From assembly GCF_034928825.1 (NCBI RefSeq), contig NZ_JAYFUL010000005.1, positions 62,001-126,000 of the forward strand: a DNA stretch of 64,000 nt, given 5' to 3'. Below are positions 26,953-37,331 of this stretch, one piece after another. The stretch comes from Arcicella aquatica (lineage in GTDB: Bacteria; Bacteroidota; Bacteroidia; Cytophagales; Spirosomataceae). Under the pieces are notes generated by a model that ran no database searches, was not told where the DNA came from, and saw nothing but the letters and a program-made list of their open reading frames with translations. Both the position numbers and the translations under genes were made by a program. Numbering within the stretch: the stretch's first letter is position 1; the number at the start of each line of letters is the position of its first letter.

Positions 26953-29900
26953 TTAGAATGAAAGATTTAACGCTACATTATAACTTCTAGTGATAGGTAC
27001 GTTACCAATATCAATACCAAAGTTAGTATCTGCAGCACCACCAATACTTGGGTCAAGACCTTTGTAACCAGTGATTGTAAAAATGTTACTTGCAGCACCA
27101 CTGATTCTTGCATTTTTCAACCCTATTTTAGACAATACATTTTTTGGAATATTATATCCAATAGAGATATTTTGCATTCTCATGTATGATCCATTTTCTA
27201 CATAGAAAGAGTTAAATTCAGAGTTTGTACTGAAGTTAGAAGCTCCTTCAAAAATAGGTTGATCAGTATTTGTATTAGTTGGAGTCCAAGAATTTTTAAC
27301 TCTAGCACTAACAGCAGCACCAGTAAATGAAGGATAAAAGTCTGTGTACCACTTACTAACATTGGCAATTTTATTTCCTAACGAAACAGCTAAGAATGTA
27401 GAGAAATCAAACGCTTTGTAAGTAACTCTGAAAGTCATACCTCCAGTAAAAGTTGGTACTGGGCTTCCTAGGTAAGTTCTATCATTAGCATCAATAATGC
27501 CATCAGGTACACCTTTTGGTCCACTTACATCAGCATAACGGAAACGACCTGGAGCAGCACCTAATTGAGTTGGAGATTTTGAAACTTCATCTGTAGAATT
27601 GAACAACCCTAAAACTTGATAACCATAGAATGAAGACATTGGCTTATCTAATTGGTTACGAACTGGAGTTAATCCACGGTAAGTACCTCCTGTTAAATAG
27701 TCAATACCCGGAGCAAAGCTAGTAATTTTATTATCAAGGAATGAACCTGTTGCAGTTACTTCATAATTCCAATCTTTGGCGATAGCACCACGGTTGATAA
27801 TTTGAATATCAATACCACGGTTACTTAGCGTACCAACGTTTACAGCAGGTGCTGCTGCATAAGTACCCAATACACCTGGAAGAGGAACACTAAACAAAGC
27901 ATCTGTAGTTTTTCTTTGCCAGAAGTCTACCGCTAAATCCCATTTACCTTTTAACAATGAGCTTTCAAAACCAACGTTGATTGTTGTATTTGTTTCCCAT
28001 TTTGCATTAGGGTTACCAATACGACTTTTGTAAAATCCTGATACAGCACTTGTATTACTACCATTAATGTCATAAAATGAGTTACCAACATTAGAAGCAA
28101 AAAGGCTATACTGGTTATTTGGATCTACTGGATTTGAGTTACCCATTTGTCCCCAACCACCTTTGATTTTTAAATCACTAATCCAAGGAAGGTCTCTCAT
28201 GAAATCTTCTTTAGAAAGACGCCAAGCACCAGAGAACGCAGGGAAAACACCATATCTACTGTTGATACCAAAACGAGAAGAACCATCACGACGAACAACC
28301 CCAGTAAAATAGTATTTATCGTTAAACGAATAATCTAATTGACCAAACATTGATGAAAATGTAACTCCTGAGTTGATATAACTATTAACAATCTTACCTG
28401 TTGCAGATACTGTTGTCATAGTGATGTAATCTAAATCAGTAGAGAATGGGTTAATACCAGATGCTGACATACCTCTACCAAAGCCTGTGTTTAAAGCTTC
28501 GTAACCTCCCAATAATTTAATTTTGTGGTCTCCTAGCTGTTTGAAATAATTGATAGTATTGGTAAATGTCCAGCCAAATTGGTAACCAGAAAATTCATTG
28601 TAACCAAAGCTTGCATTGTTTTCAGAGTTTTCATATTGCAAACGTGAATACGAATATGAGTAAGCATTTGTATATTGACCACCAATACTTGTTTTCAAAA
28701 GTAAGTTTGGAATTGGCTCAATTTCTAAGTAGATATTACCGAATCCATTAGCAGTATAACTTTTATCATTCTTAGAACCATCACGTGAAGCAACTGGGTT
28801 TCTTGGGTTGTTAAACCCTTTAGCAGCAGTACCAGCGTAACCTCCAAATTCATCATAAATAGGAATAATTGGCGGCATTCTAAATGCTGAAAGTACATCA
28901 CCCTCGCCAGCTACAGTATTTACACCACTTCTATTAGGGTTCAACAAATCGTTATTATCCTGAGCTAATACAGACTTATACGTAAACTGCAAATTTTCAC
29001 CAATTCTAATACGTTTAGACAAATCAAATTCTGAGTTAGCTCTGAATGTATAACGTTTGAATTGGTTATAAATCAATATACCTGCTTGCTCTTGAGCAGA
29101 TAAACCAAAATAATATCTACCATGTTCTGTTCCACCAGAAAAGCCCAAGTTGTGTCTTGACACAGGAGCCATTCTAGTAATAGCACCATACCAATCAGTA
29201 CCAGCTTTATTTGCTTTAACTACTTGATAGATAGCACCTGCATTAGGGTCAACATTGTATTTAGCTTTTTCTGATGCTAAATCAACAGTACCTATAACAC
29301 CTGACCTTCCTCCTACGTTAATATAATCAGGTAAAACTGCTGTTGTACCTGTTCCATATTGAGGATGACCATAATTTGGTGCTGTACCATCAGCAATAGC
29401 TGTATTACGAATTGCATTCCAAGTCCAATCTGCTTGTTCTTGAGGATTAAGCATTGCTTGTCCTTTGCCTGGGTCAGTAACACCATACAATCCATCATAG
29501 GTAACTTCCAATGCTCTTGCTTTTTTTGTACCCTTTTTGGTTGTATAAACAATCACACCATTGGCAGCACGAGCTCCATAGATTGATGCTGCTGCAGCAT
29601 CCTTCAAAATAGTTGTGCTCTCAATATCTCCTGGTGCTAAAAAGTCTGTTGATTGAACAGGTACACCATCAACAATGTATAGAGGGTTGTTATCTCCAAA
29701 TGAACCAAAACCGTGAATACGTACTAAACTTGCCGCCCCTGGTTGACCACTTGAAATAACTGTAACCCCAGATGCACGTCCTTGCAACTGTTGCTCAACG
29801 TTACCAGAAGGAACAGCTACTAAGTCTTTAGCTTTGATAGTTGATACAGAACCTGTACTTTCTCTTTTTGATGAACTAGAATAACCCGTTACGATAACCT

Positions 29901-30228
29901 CGTCAAGTGCAGAAACGTCTTCTGCTAACTTAACTTCTACATTACTCTGCGTACCCACTTTAACTTCAGTGCTTTTATAGCCAATTGCTGAAATTAACAA
30001 TACATCCTTGCCTGATTTGAGATTAATAGCAAAACCACCGTTTGCATCAGTTGAAACCCCAGTTTGGGTGCCTTTTAGAAGAACCGAGACTCCAGGGATT
30101 CCCTGGCCATCCGCACCAGTAACTTTTCCTGTTACTCGTCTGTCCTGTGCCATTGTCAAGAACGTACTTAATAAAAAGACGCACGACAAAAGCATACTCT
30201 TCCATGTAGAGTAAAATTTTGTGTTCAT
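26953..30228 (-). CDS. SusC/RagA family TonB-linked outer-membrane transporter
   Basis: The 1091-residue protein has a signal peptide (to about Ala27). A carboxypeptidase-D-like domain follows (about 30-105), then the TonB-box-like DEVIVTGY (109-116). A plug domain (about 120-240) contains IVDGVPVQSTDFL and ATILKDAAAASIYGARAANGVIVYTTK. The long barrel ends with aromatic SYNVALNLSF. SusC transporters import oligosaccharides (or peptides) across the outer membrane using TonB energy. There is no N-terminal STN domain, so control by an anti-sigma factor is unlikely. The substrate cannot be read from the sequence. Confidence 0.96.
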   Translation of the reverse strand: MNTKFYSTWKSMLLSCVFLLSTFLTMAQDRRVTGKVTGADGQGIPGVSVLLKGTQTGVSTDANGGFAINLKSGKDVLLISAIGYKSTEVKVGTQSNVEVKLAEDVSALDEVIVTGYSSSSKRESTGSVSTIKAKDLVAVPSGNVEQQLQGRASGVTVISSGQPGAASLVRIHGFGSFGDNNPLYIVDGVPVQSTDFLAPGDIESTTILKDAAAASIYGARAANGVIVYTTKKGTKKARALEVTYDGLYGVTDPGKGQAMLNPQEQADWTWNAIRNTAIADGTAPNYGHPQYGTGTTAVLPDYINVGGRSGVIGTVDLASEKAKYNVDPNAGAIYQVVKANKAGTDWYGAITRMAPVSRHNLGFSGGTEHGRYYFGLSAQEQAGILIYNQFKRYTFRANSEFDLSKRIRIGENLQFTYKSVLAQDNNDLLNPNRSGVNTVAGEGDVLSAFRMPPIIPIYDEFGGYAGTAAKGFNNPRNPVASRDGSKNDKSYTANGFGNIYLEIEPIPNLLLKTSIGGQYTNAYSYSYSRLQYENSENNASFGYNEFSGYQFGWTFTNTINYFKQLGDHKIKLLGGYEALNTGFGRGMSASGINPFSTDLDYITMTTVSATGKIVNSYINSGVTFSSMFGQLDYSFNDKYYFTGVVRRDGSSRFGINSRYGVFPAFSGAWRLSKEDFMRDLPWISDLKIKGGWGQMGNSNPVDPNNQYSLFASNVGNSFYDINGSNTSAVSGFYKSRIGNPNAKWETNTTINVGFESSLLKGKWDLAVDFWQRKTTDALFSVPLPGVLGTYAAAPAVNVGTLSNRGIDIQIINRGAIAKDWNYEVTATGSFLDNKITSFAPGIDYLTGGTYRGLTPVRNQLDKPMSSFYGYQVLGLFNSTDEVSKSPTQLGAAPGRFRYADVSGPKGVPDGIIDANDRTYLGSPVPTFTGGMTFRVTYKAFDFSTFLAVSLGNKIANVSKWYTDFYPSFTGAAVSARVKNSWTPTNTNTDQPIFEGASNFSTNSEFNSFYVENGSYMRMQNISIGYNIPKNVLSKIGLKNARISGAASNIFTITGYKGLDPSIGGAADTNFGIDIGNVPITRSYNVALNLSF

Positions 30229-30281
30229 AATAAAATTGGGTTTTTGATTGAAAAAATTAGATTTTTGGTTGAAAATCCTTG

Positions 30282-30313
30282 TAAATATATGCTTATTTTA
30301 ATTCCATAACAAA
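30282..30313 (-). promoter_or_regulatory. Candidate promoter of susC-susD
   Basis: Minus-strand TTTG (30313-30310), a 20-bp spacer and TATATTTA (30289-30282) match the consensus except for the last base. Leader is about 47 nt. Confidence 0.42.
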
Positions 30314-30718
30314 ATGATTATATATATTCTAATAATTTATTTCATTTTAGTTTGATGAGGCTATATTCTTAATGTATCATTTTGATAAAATTTATTGTAT
30401 CATTTTGATACTTTTTATAATTAAAAAAATATTAACCAATATTATTTTAACATTTTATAACTAATTGATTTTCAATACATTAAGATTATATGTGTTTTTT
30501 TAGTATTATATTCTTATTTGTCAAAATAATATTATTTGAGCTATTTTAAATCAATTAAAAAGTTTTTTAGATATAGAGCGTTACTATTAAAATAATTTAA
30601 AAATAAGAAAAATCTATTTTTTTTCTGAGAAGCCAACAAACCCGTACAGCATTTATTTTACAATTTTCTTGTAAAAATCTAAGTGAAATTTTTCCAAAAT
30701 GGTGGTTGTTTTATTTAG

Positions 30719-30726
30719 TAAATTTG
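30719..30726 (+). promoter_or_regulatory. Candidate -7 box of uvrC
   Basis: TAAATTTG, an exact TAnnTTTG match 18 bp before the ATG. It would leave a very short leader. Confidence 0.4.
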
Positions 30727-30744
30727 TACTTTAAATAAAATGAT

Positions 30745-32556
30745 ATGGATGAGTTTGATTATAAAAGTGCTTTAGCTAAAGTTCCTGAATTGCCAGGGGT
30801 ATATAGATATTTCGATGAAGAAGGAACTGTTATTTATGTAGGGAAAGCCAAGAATTTAAAAAATAGAGTAAGTAGTTATTTTGCCAAATCAAATCAGCAT
30901 GATAGAAAGACCAAACGGTTAGTTAGTCAAATCAGAAATCTTGAATTTACCATTGTTCACACTGAGTTCGATGCCTTGCTTTTAGAAAATACACTTATCA
31001 AAAAGTTTCAGCCTAAATACAACATTTTGTTGAGGGATGATAAGATGTACCCCTTCATTTGTGTGACCAATGAGCCTTTCCCCAAAATTATTACTATCAG
31101 AAGGGTTGATAAAAAAATGGGGACTTTCTTTGGCCCTTTTGCTAATCAAAAAGCAATGTATGCTATCCTTGAAATGTTTAATCAGCTATACACTTTTCGA
31201 ACGTGCAGTTTGAACCTTAATCATAAAAATATTCAAGACAGAAAGTTTAAAGTATGTTTAGAATACCATATTGGGAATTGTAAAGGCCCTTGCGAAGGAT
31301 TACAACCTGAAAAAGATTATCTAAAGGAAATAGACCAAGCTAAAAATATTTTGAAAGGCAATATGAGCCTTCCTAAGCAATATTTTGAAGAGAAAATGCA
31401 AGAGGCAGCCTCTAAACTGGCTTTTGAAGAAGCACAAGAATTTAAGGAAAAGCTAGCTTATCTTGTTAACTTTCAAAGTAAATCAACGGTGGTCAATCCT
31501 AACATCAGGGATGTGGATGTATTTTCGATTGTATCTGACGAAAATGCTTTCTATTTTAATTTCATGAAAGTATTGAATGGTTTTATTACGCAGACTCAGT
31601 CGTTAGAAGTAAAGAAAAAGTTGGATGAAACCGACGAAGATATATTGACCATGATGGTATGGGAGATGCGTGATAAGTATGAAAGCGAAGCGAAAGAGGT
31701 AATTACGAATATTCCTCTGTCTGTTGAATTAAAAGGGGTTGAAAATACCATTCCGCAAATTGGAGATAAGAAGAAGCTTTTGGAGATGTCTTTGAAAAAT
31801 GTGCTGTACTTTAAGAAAGAAAAAGCCGACCGACAAGCATCTGAAGAAAGTGCAGGTGATGCAAAAATGAGGATTTTACTTACTTTAAAGAATGACTTGC
31901 AATTAAAGTCAATCCCACACCATATTGAGTGTTTTGATAACTCTAATATTCAAGGCACCAATCCTGTATCGGCAATGGTGTGCTTTAAGAATGGAATACC
32001 CTCTAAAAAAGACTATCGGCATTTTACGCCAAAAACGGTTGAAGGGCCTAATGATTTTGCTACCATGAACGAAGTCGTTACGCGGAGGTATTCAAGGTTA
32101 CTTCAGGAAGAAGCAGATTTACCTGATTTGATTATTATAGATGGTGGCAAAGGGCAGTTAAGTGCTTCGGCAGATGCATTGAAAAACTTGGGACTCTATG
32201 GAAAAATTCCGATTATTGGTATAGCCAAACGACTAGAAGAAATTTATTTCCCCGAGGATAGTATTCCACTATATATTGATAAAAAGTCGGAATCTCTCAA
32301 GTTAATACAACGTCTTCGTGATGAAGCCCATAGATTTGGTATTACGAAACACAGAGATAAGCGTTCTAAAAACTTTATCATTAGTCAATTAGAAAGCATT
32401 GATGGTATTGGGAAAAATACAGCCGAAAAACTATTGAAGCACTTTGGTACAGTAAGTAATATTTATAAGGCTACTTCCGAGGAATTAGAAACCCTATTAG
32501 GCAAAGCAAAAGCTTTAAAATTAAAAGAGCAATTAAAAGTAATTAACGATCAATAA
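30745..32556 (+). CDS. uvrC: UvrABC excinuclease subunit C
   Basis: UvrC makes the two incisions around a lesion in nucleotide excision repair. The 603-residue protein starts with the GIY-YIG nuclease (PGVYRYFDEEGTVIYVGKAK, about 18-37) for the 3' cut. The Cys-containing stretch CLEYHIGNCKGPCEG and a UVR motif (about 200-240) follow. The C-terminal RNase H-like domain (with IIIDGGKGQLSA near 465) makes the 5' cut, and a tandem helix-hairpin-helix (SIDGIGKNTAEKLLKHFG) lies near 550-600. Length and domains are complete. Confidence 0.97.
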   Translation: MDEFDYKSALAKVPELPGVYRYFDEEGTVIYVGKAKNLKNRVSSYFAKSNQHDRKTKRLVSQIRNLEFTIVHTEFDALLLENTLIKKFQPKYNILLRDDKMYPFICVTNEPFPKIITIRRVDKKMGTFFGPFANQKAMYAILEMFNQLYTFRTCSLNLNHKNIQDRKFKVCLEYHIGNCKGPCEGLQPEKDYLKEIDQAKNILKGNMSLPKQYFEEKMQEAASKLAFEEAQEFKEKLAYLVNFQSKSTVVNPNIRDVDVFSIVSDENAFYFNFMKVLNGFITQTQSLEVKKKLDETDEDILTMMVWEMRDKYESEAKEVITNIPLSVELKGVENTIPQIGDKKKLLEMSLKNVLYFKKEKADRQASEESAGDAKMRILLTLKNDLQLKSIPHHIECFDNSNIQGTNPVSAMVCFKNGIPSKKDYRHFTPKTVEGPNDFATMNEVVTRRYSRLLQEEADLPDLIIIDGGKGQLSASADALKNLGLYGKIPIIGIAKRLEEIYFPEDSIPLYIDKKSESLKLIQRLRDEAHRFGITKHRDKRSKNFIISQLESIDGIGKNTAEKLLKHFGTVSNIYKATSEELETLLGKAKALKLKEQLKVINDQ

Positions 32557-32565
32557 TGGTAGTCT

Positions 32566-32599
32566 TTATAACATCATTCTTCTATGGATGATGTTATAA
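32566..32599. terminator. Hairpin between convergent uvrC and the GntR gene
   Basis: TTATAACATCAT (32566-32577) is perfectly inverted at 32588-32599 and overlaps the stop codon of the GntR gene. T-runs are weak, so its strength as a terminator is uncertain. Confidence 0.5.
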
Positions 32600-33610
32600 G
32601 GAACCTCTTACGATTAGTGAGCTTGCGCTAGCAATCTTTCCTTTTTGTCGATTATGCACCATTCTTCCCACCATTTTCCCCATCTGAACAAAGTCGTTTG
32701 AGATAGTAGTAATGCCGTTTTCAGCTAAAATTTCTTTAATCGGTGTATCATCATAAGAGAGTAAGCCTATCTCCTCTCCTAGTTTCAACTGTTTTTTATG
32801 GGTATAATTAACAAAACGAACCAAGTCATTCTCTAAGAAAAGTATGTATGCATGTCCTTTCTGTAGGTTTTCAACATCTAGGTTATCTACAACTTCTCCT
32901 ATTACGTTGTGTGCTTCGCAGAATTTACTAAACCCTTTTATAATACCTTTGGGCGTGTATTGAAACTGGTTTTTACTCAAGAACAACGTTAAACTTTCGT
33001 ATTTATTCAACATAGGAATCGCCTCTGTGAGTCCCTGATAAAAGTTCTGTTCAAAATCTTGGTATAAAACTGCATATTCTTCATCCAATTGCTCGACATC
33101 AATATCTAAAATCAATAATTTTTCTTTAGAAATTTGCGTAACAATATCCGAAACATCCTCATTAAAGTGAGGCATGATAATATAGAAATTATAATTACCA
33201 ATATTATTAATAATTACGTTTTCAAAAACTTTCAAATCGTGATAATGAAAAAACAAATCAATAGAAACATTTTCTCCTAGTGCCTCTTTCATGGCATGGA
33301 AAAGTACTTCTTTATAAGAGTTCATAGCATCAAAAAGCACGAAAACGTGCATGGAAGCCTGAATATTAGTTGAAGCCACGTAATATCCCTTGCCATGCTG
33401 TGCAGCCACAATCCCTCTTTCTCGAAGCTCTTCATAGGCTCGAATTACTGTCATCCTAGCAACACCCAAAGATGCCGTAATATCATTAATTGTCGGGAGT
33501 TGGTCACCTCTTTTTAAAAGTCCTTGTTGGATTCTCTCAATGATTTCATCTACAATTTGTTGATATTTTGGTTTTTGAGCTTTAGGCTCGATTTGTAATT
33601 TATTTTTCAT
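32594..33610 (-). CDS. GntR-family transcriptional regulator with LacI-type sugar-sensor domain
   Basis: The 338-residue protein has a winged helix-turn-helix at 14-80 (YQQIVDEIIERIQQGLLKRG, DQLPTINDITASLGVARMTV, ERGIVAAQHGKGYYVAS). The remainder looks like a periplasmic-binding-protein/LacI sensor (about 85-338), with a late region IGLLSYDDTPIKEILA typical of LacI relatives. This architecture is that of AraR-like regulators that bind sugars. Targets could be susCD or xylA, both within 12 kb, but no operator was found by eye. TATATTTG at 33659-33652 is a candidate -7 box. Confidence 0.88.
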   Translation of the reverse strand: MKNKLQIEPKAQKPKYQQIVDEIIERIQQGLLKRGDQLPTINDITASLGVARMTVIRAYEELRERGIVAAQHGKGYYVASTNIQASMHVFVLFDAMNSYKEVLFHAMKEALGENVSIDLFFHYHDLKVFENVIINNIGNYNFYIIMPHFNEDVSDIVTQISKEKLLILDIDVEQLDEEYAVLYQDFEQNFYQGLTEAIPMLNKYESLTLFLSKNQFQYTPKGIIKGFSKFCEAHNVIGEVVDNLDVENLQKGHAYILFLENDLVRFVNYTHKKQLKLGEEIGLLSYDDTPIKEILAENGITTISNDFVQMGKMVGRMVHNRQKGKIASASSLIVRGSL

Positions 33611-33651
33611 TGATGGGGTTTAATCGACAATTATTACACTCATTTTCTTTC

Positions 33652-33659
33652 CAAATATA
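33652..33659 (-). promoter_or_regulatory. Candidate -7 box of the GntR gene
   Basis: Minus-strand TATATTTG, an exact TAnnTTTG match 41 bp before the start; a TTTG lies 15 bp further upstream, closer than normal. Confidence 0.38.
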
Positions 33660-33681
33660 AATGAATCGAAAATTCAAAATT

Positions 33682-36009
33682 TTATTTCAAAAAGCCTTCT
33701 TCTTCTTTGGGTTTAGCAGTAGGCGTTTGTACTTGCGTTGAATCTACGGTATAAGAGTTACACCCTAAATCTACTCCGTCAGGCTTTTTAAAAGGTTCTT
33801 TCTTGAAACCTGCTATTGCCAAAGACTGGTCAGCATATACTTTATCCATAAAATTAGCATAAGCAGGCATAGCCATTTTTGCTCCTTGCCCAAGTGCTAA
33901 GCTTCTAAAGTGAATACTTCTATCGTCGCCACCTACCCAAACACCAGCTACTAAGTTCTGCGTAACGCCCATAAACCAACCATCTGAGTAATTAGACGTA
34001 GTACCTGTTTTTGCACCAATATCATTGCCTTGTGCACAGTTATATCGATTCAATCCTTGGGCCGTTCCGCCTGATTCTTGCACAGCCCCTTTTAACATAT
34101 AAGTCATTTTATAGGCTAAATCAGCACTAATTACTTGCTTGGTAGTAGTTTCAAAACGTCTTAATTCATTCCCGTTTTTATCTTCAATACTCAAAATCAT
34201 AATAGGTTCAATACGATAGCCTTGGTTGATAAAAGTACTATAGGCTGCCACTTGTTCATATACCGAAACCTCGCTAGCACCCAAACATAAAGCAGGAACT
34301 TCCATCAAACTACTCTGAATACCCACCCTGTTGGCAAATTCAGCTATTTTTCTTGCTCCTAACAATTTCATTAATTTAGCCGCAACCGAGTTAATTGAAA
34401 GCCCCATAGCATGTCGAAGTGGCATTGAAGCATAAGAATAACTACCTGTAGAGTTTTGTGGTGTCCACGGTCTGTCTATTCCATCTTCCGGGCCAAACGT
34501 TACTGGTTCATCAACTACATTTTCACACAAACTTACCGCATCATTTTCAAGAGCACTTGCATACACAAATGGTTTGAAAGTAGAGCCTGGTTGGCGTTTA
34601 CTTTGTCTTACGTGATCAAACTTAAAATATTTAAAATTTATTCCTCCTACCCAAGCTTTGATATGCCCATCGTTGGGATTCATCGCCATGAATCCACAAT
34701 TCAAGATTCTTTTGTAGTAACTCATTGAATCAAGGGGCGATAAAGTAGTATCTCTATCTCCTTGCCAAGAAAAAACCGTCATTTTCACAGGTGTTTTCAA
34801 CACCTTCCAAACGGCCTCTTCGTCTCCATCCAATTCTTCCATCAATGCTTTATAACGCTGAGTACGTTTCATGGCACTTTTTAGAAAGCCTTTAATTTCG
34901 CGCATTCTTTCATCAACCCATGGGTTTCTGCCTTTCCAATGGGCATAAAACAACTTTTGTTCGGCCTTCATGTGGTCTTCCAAAGATGTTTGAGCATAGG
35001 TCTGTATTCTTGAATCAATGGTGGTATGAATCCTTAAACCACTGGTATATAGGTTCAACTGGTCGTCATCATCTCTGGTTGAATTAATATCAGCAATAAT
35101 CTCTTGTAATTGTTTTTTTAAAGCTTCACGGAAATAAGGAGCCTGTCCTGTGTTTTGATTTTCCACCTTAAATTTCAACTCCAAGGGTTCGTTTTGCAAG
35201 GATAGCATCTCTCCATCCGATAGATGCTCATATTTATTCATCTGACTTAGCACAACGTTTCGACGAACAAGACATCTTTCTGGATGACGACGAGGGTCGT
35301 ACATGACAGGGTTTTGTAGCATTCCTACCAAAGTTGCAGCTTCTTTTACCGACACATTCCCAACACTTTTTCCAAAGTATGTTTTACAAGCCACTCTAAT
35401 TCCATAGGCATTATTTCCAAACTCTACTTCGTTTAAATACATCTTAAGTATTTCTTGTTTGGTATAACGGCTTTCTAAACGAATGGCTAAAATCCATTCC
35501 TTAGTTTTAGCAATTATCGTCCTGACCAATGGGATTTTTGCTAGCAATCCTTTATAGCTTGGGCCCTCCTCTGTTGGGTCTAGCCTACGTGTATCAAAAA
35601 GGTTTTTGGCTAATTGCTGTGAAAGCGTACTTCCTCCACCAGCTCTACCAAAATGTGTTATAACCCTGAAAGTACTTCTTAAATCAATCCCAGAGTGCTG
35701 TGTAAAACGAGCATCCTCCGTTGAAATTAAAGCATTGATGATATTAGGAGAAAGCTCTTCATATTCAATCGGCGAGCGGTTTTCACGGAAATATTTTTCT
35801 AATTCTACCCCATCTTCAGAAATCAAAACAGAGGCAATCTGACTCTTTGGGTTTTCTAGTTCTTGTAAACTAGGCATCCCGCCAAAAAGCCATAAGAAGT
35901 TATATTGAACAGCAAAGATATAGAGTATAAAAGCAACAAAACCAATAATCGACAGCCTCCATAGCCGTATAATTATTTGTTTGTATTTACCAGTTTGAAG
36001 TTGAATCAT
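33682..36009 (-). CDS. Class A penicillin-binding protein (PBP1A-type transglycosylase/transpeptidase)
   Basis: It builds and cross-links peptidoglycan in the periplasm. The 775-residue protein has one membrane anchor (about 13-36). The GT51 glycosyltransferase domain has Glu98 in STEDARFTQHSGID and GGSTLSQQLAKNLF at 125-138. The transpeptidase domain has Ser476 in PGSTFKPF, then SINSVAAKL and KTGTTSNYSDGWF. The C-terminus is short and has no extra domain. An exact minus-strand -7 match (TAAGTTTG) lies at 36065-36058. It is separated from the GntR gene by 71 bp on the same strand and could be co-transcribed with it, though a promoter-like box intervenes. Confidence 0.94.
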   Translation of the reverse strand: MIQLQTGKYKQIIIRLWRLSIIGFVAFILYIFAVQYNFLWLFGGMPSLQELENPKSQIASVLISEDGVELEKYFRENRSPIEYEELSPNIINALISTEDARFTQHSGIDLRSTFRVITHFGRAGGGSTLSQQLAKNLFDTRRLDPTEEGPSYKGLLAKIPLVRTIIAKTKEWILAIRLESRYTKQEILKMYLNEVEFGNNAYGIRVACKTYFGKSVGNVSVKEAATLVGMLQNPVMYDPRRHPERCLVRRNVVLSQMNKYEHLSDGEMLSLQNEPLELKFKVENQNTGQAPYFREALKKQLQEIIADINSTRDDDDQLNLYTSGLRIHTTIDSRIQTYAQTSLEDHMKAEQKLFYAHWKGRNPWVDERMREIKGFLKSAMKRTQRYKALMEELDGDEEAVWKVLKTPVKMTVFSWQGDRDTTLSPLDSMSYYKRILNCGFMAMNPNDGHIKAWVGGINFKYFKFDHVRQSKRQPGSTFKPFVYASALENDAVSLCENVVDEPVTFGPEDGIDRPWTPQNSTGSYSYASMPLRHAMGLSINSVAAKLMKLLGARKIAEFANRVGIQSSLMEVPALCLGASEVSVYEQVAAYSTFINQGYRIEPIMILSIEDKNGNELRRFETTTKQVISADLAYKMTYMLKGAVQESGGTAQGLNRYNCAQGNDIGAKTGTTSNYSDGWFMGVTQNLVAGVWVGGDDRSIHFRSLALGQGAKMAMPAYANFMDKVYADQSLAIAGFKKEPFKKPDGVDLGCNSYTVDSTQVQTPTAKPKEEEGFLK

Positions 36010-36410
36010 GGGTAATTTTCAATAAAGATTTATAAAAGGATTATATTTAAGTGGCAACAAACTTAAACCTACAAACTCTTTAAGATATGAACGAGCACTG
36101 ATATTAAATTAACTATCTTACAAATTTAAAAATTAAATATTGAATTCCTGCAAATACCTGCACTTTAGCCAATTGTAAAATCGTATTCTTGTTGCAGAGA
36201 ACGTCTTGGTTTTTTAAAAATTGTAAAAGAGATGATTTCCTTTTACGGTTTTTATCAATATACAATATTTTGATAGTTTTATATGAAATTTACCCAAGCA
36301 TTTCTGCGGATTTTTATCCTTCAAATACCAACTTTATAAATAACGTCTATATATAAACACTTGAAAAGTCGTAAATTGCATGATTATTTCAATATTCTAA
36401 AATATTCTAA
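36010..36410. other. Gene-free divergent region between the PBP and PfkB genes
   Basis: About 400 bp of AT-rich DNA. One candidate minus-strand -7 box (36058-36065) is visible. TAAATTGC near 36371 is a poor plus-strand match. No gene or repeat is seen. Confidence 0.5.
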
Positions 36411-37325
36411 ATGAGTTTATTAGCAATTGGTTCGGTAGCATTTGATGCCCTCGAAACACCCTACGGCAAAACAGACAAAATCATCGGTGGTGCAGGAACA
36501 TATATTTCTTTGTCTGCCTCTTACTTCAAAATTCCCGTAAACCTTGTAGCGGTTGTAGGTGAAGATTTTCCACAAGAATATATTCAACTTCTTGAAAATA
36601 AAGAAATTGACACTACTGGATTACAAATAAAAAAAGGAGAAAAAACTTTCTTTTGGTCTGGTCGTTACCACAACAACATGAATTCTCGTGATACTTTAGT
36701 TACTGAATTAAATGTTTTAGGCACTTTCGACCCTATTATTCCAGAACAATACCAAGACTGCCAATACCTAATGTTGGGTAATTTGACGCCGGCAGTACAG
36801 ATAACAGTCATCGAACGTTTGGCAAAACGCCCGAAATTAATTGTAATGGATACAATGAATTTTTGGATGGATATTGCGATGGATGATTTGAAGAAAGTAC
36901 TTACCATGATTGATGTACTTTGTATCAATGATGAGGAGGCACGTCAACTTTCGGGTGATTATTCTTTAAGAACTGCTGCCAAAACGATTATGGCAATGGG
37001 TCCTAAAACATTAATTATCAAAAAAGGAGAACACGGAGCTTTGCTTTTCCAAGGTGATAAATTATTCTTCTGTCCAGCGTTGGTACTAGAACAGGTATTT
37101 GACCCAACTGGTGCTGGAGATACTTTTGTTGGGGGCTTTATTGGCTATTTAGCTAAAACTGACGACATCAGCTTTGAAAATATGAAAAGAGCCATTGTAC
37201 ATGGCTCAGCAATGGCATCATTCTGTGTAGAGAAATTTGGGACTGAAAGAATTGTTGATCTGAACGATGAAGAACTTACTTCACGTATCAATGAATTTAA
37301 AGATTTAGCTGGATTTGATATTTAG
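36411..37325 (+). CDS. PfkB-family carbohydrate kinase
   Basis: The 304-residue protein is a ribokinase-fold sugar or nucleoside kinase. It has the N-terminal GGAGTYISLSASYF substrate-side motif, the IINDEEA-like segment CINDEEARQLSG, and the PfkB signature DPTGAGDTFVGGFIGYLA with catalytic Asp237. The family phosphorylates sugars or nucleosides with ATP. The exact substrate is not clear: it resembles both ribokinase- and adenosine-kinase-type members. Neighbours give no help. It is probably a single gene, convergent with a CBS protein. Confidence 0.88.
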   Translation: MSLLAIGSVAFDALETPYGKTDKIIGGAGTYISLSASYFKIPVNLVAVVGEDFPQEYIQLLENKEIDTTGLQIKKGEKTFFWSGRYHNNMNSRDTLVTELNVLGTFDPIIPEQYQDCQYLMLGNLTPAVQITVIERLAKRPKLIVMDTMNFWMDIAMDDLKKVLTMIDVLCINDEEARQLSGDYSLRTAAKTIMAMGPKTLIIKKGEHGALLFQGDKLFFCPALVLEQVFDPTGAGDTFVGGFIGYLAKTDDISFENMKRAIVHGSAMASFCVEKFGTERIVDLNDEELTSRINEFKDLAGFDI

Positions 37326-37331
37326 GCTTTT

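Larger units (their letters stand above)
30229..30744. other. Gene-free AT-rich divergent region between susC and uvrC
   Basis: The region is extremely AT-rich. It carries a susC promoter (30282-30313), a uvrC -7 box (30719-30726) and nothing else I recognise. Two near-identical phrases TATCATTTTGATA lie at about 30375-30412, which could be a regulator site or chance. Confidence 0.5.
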
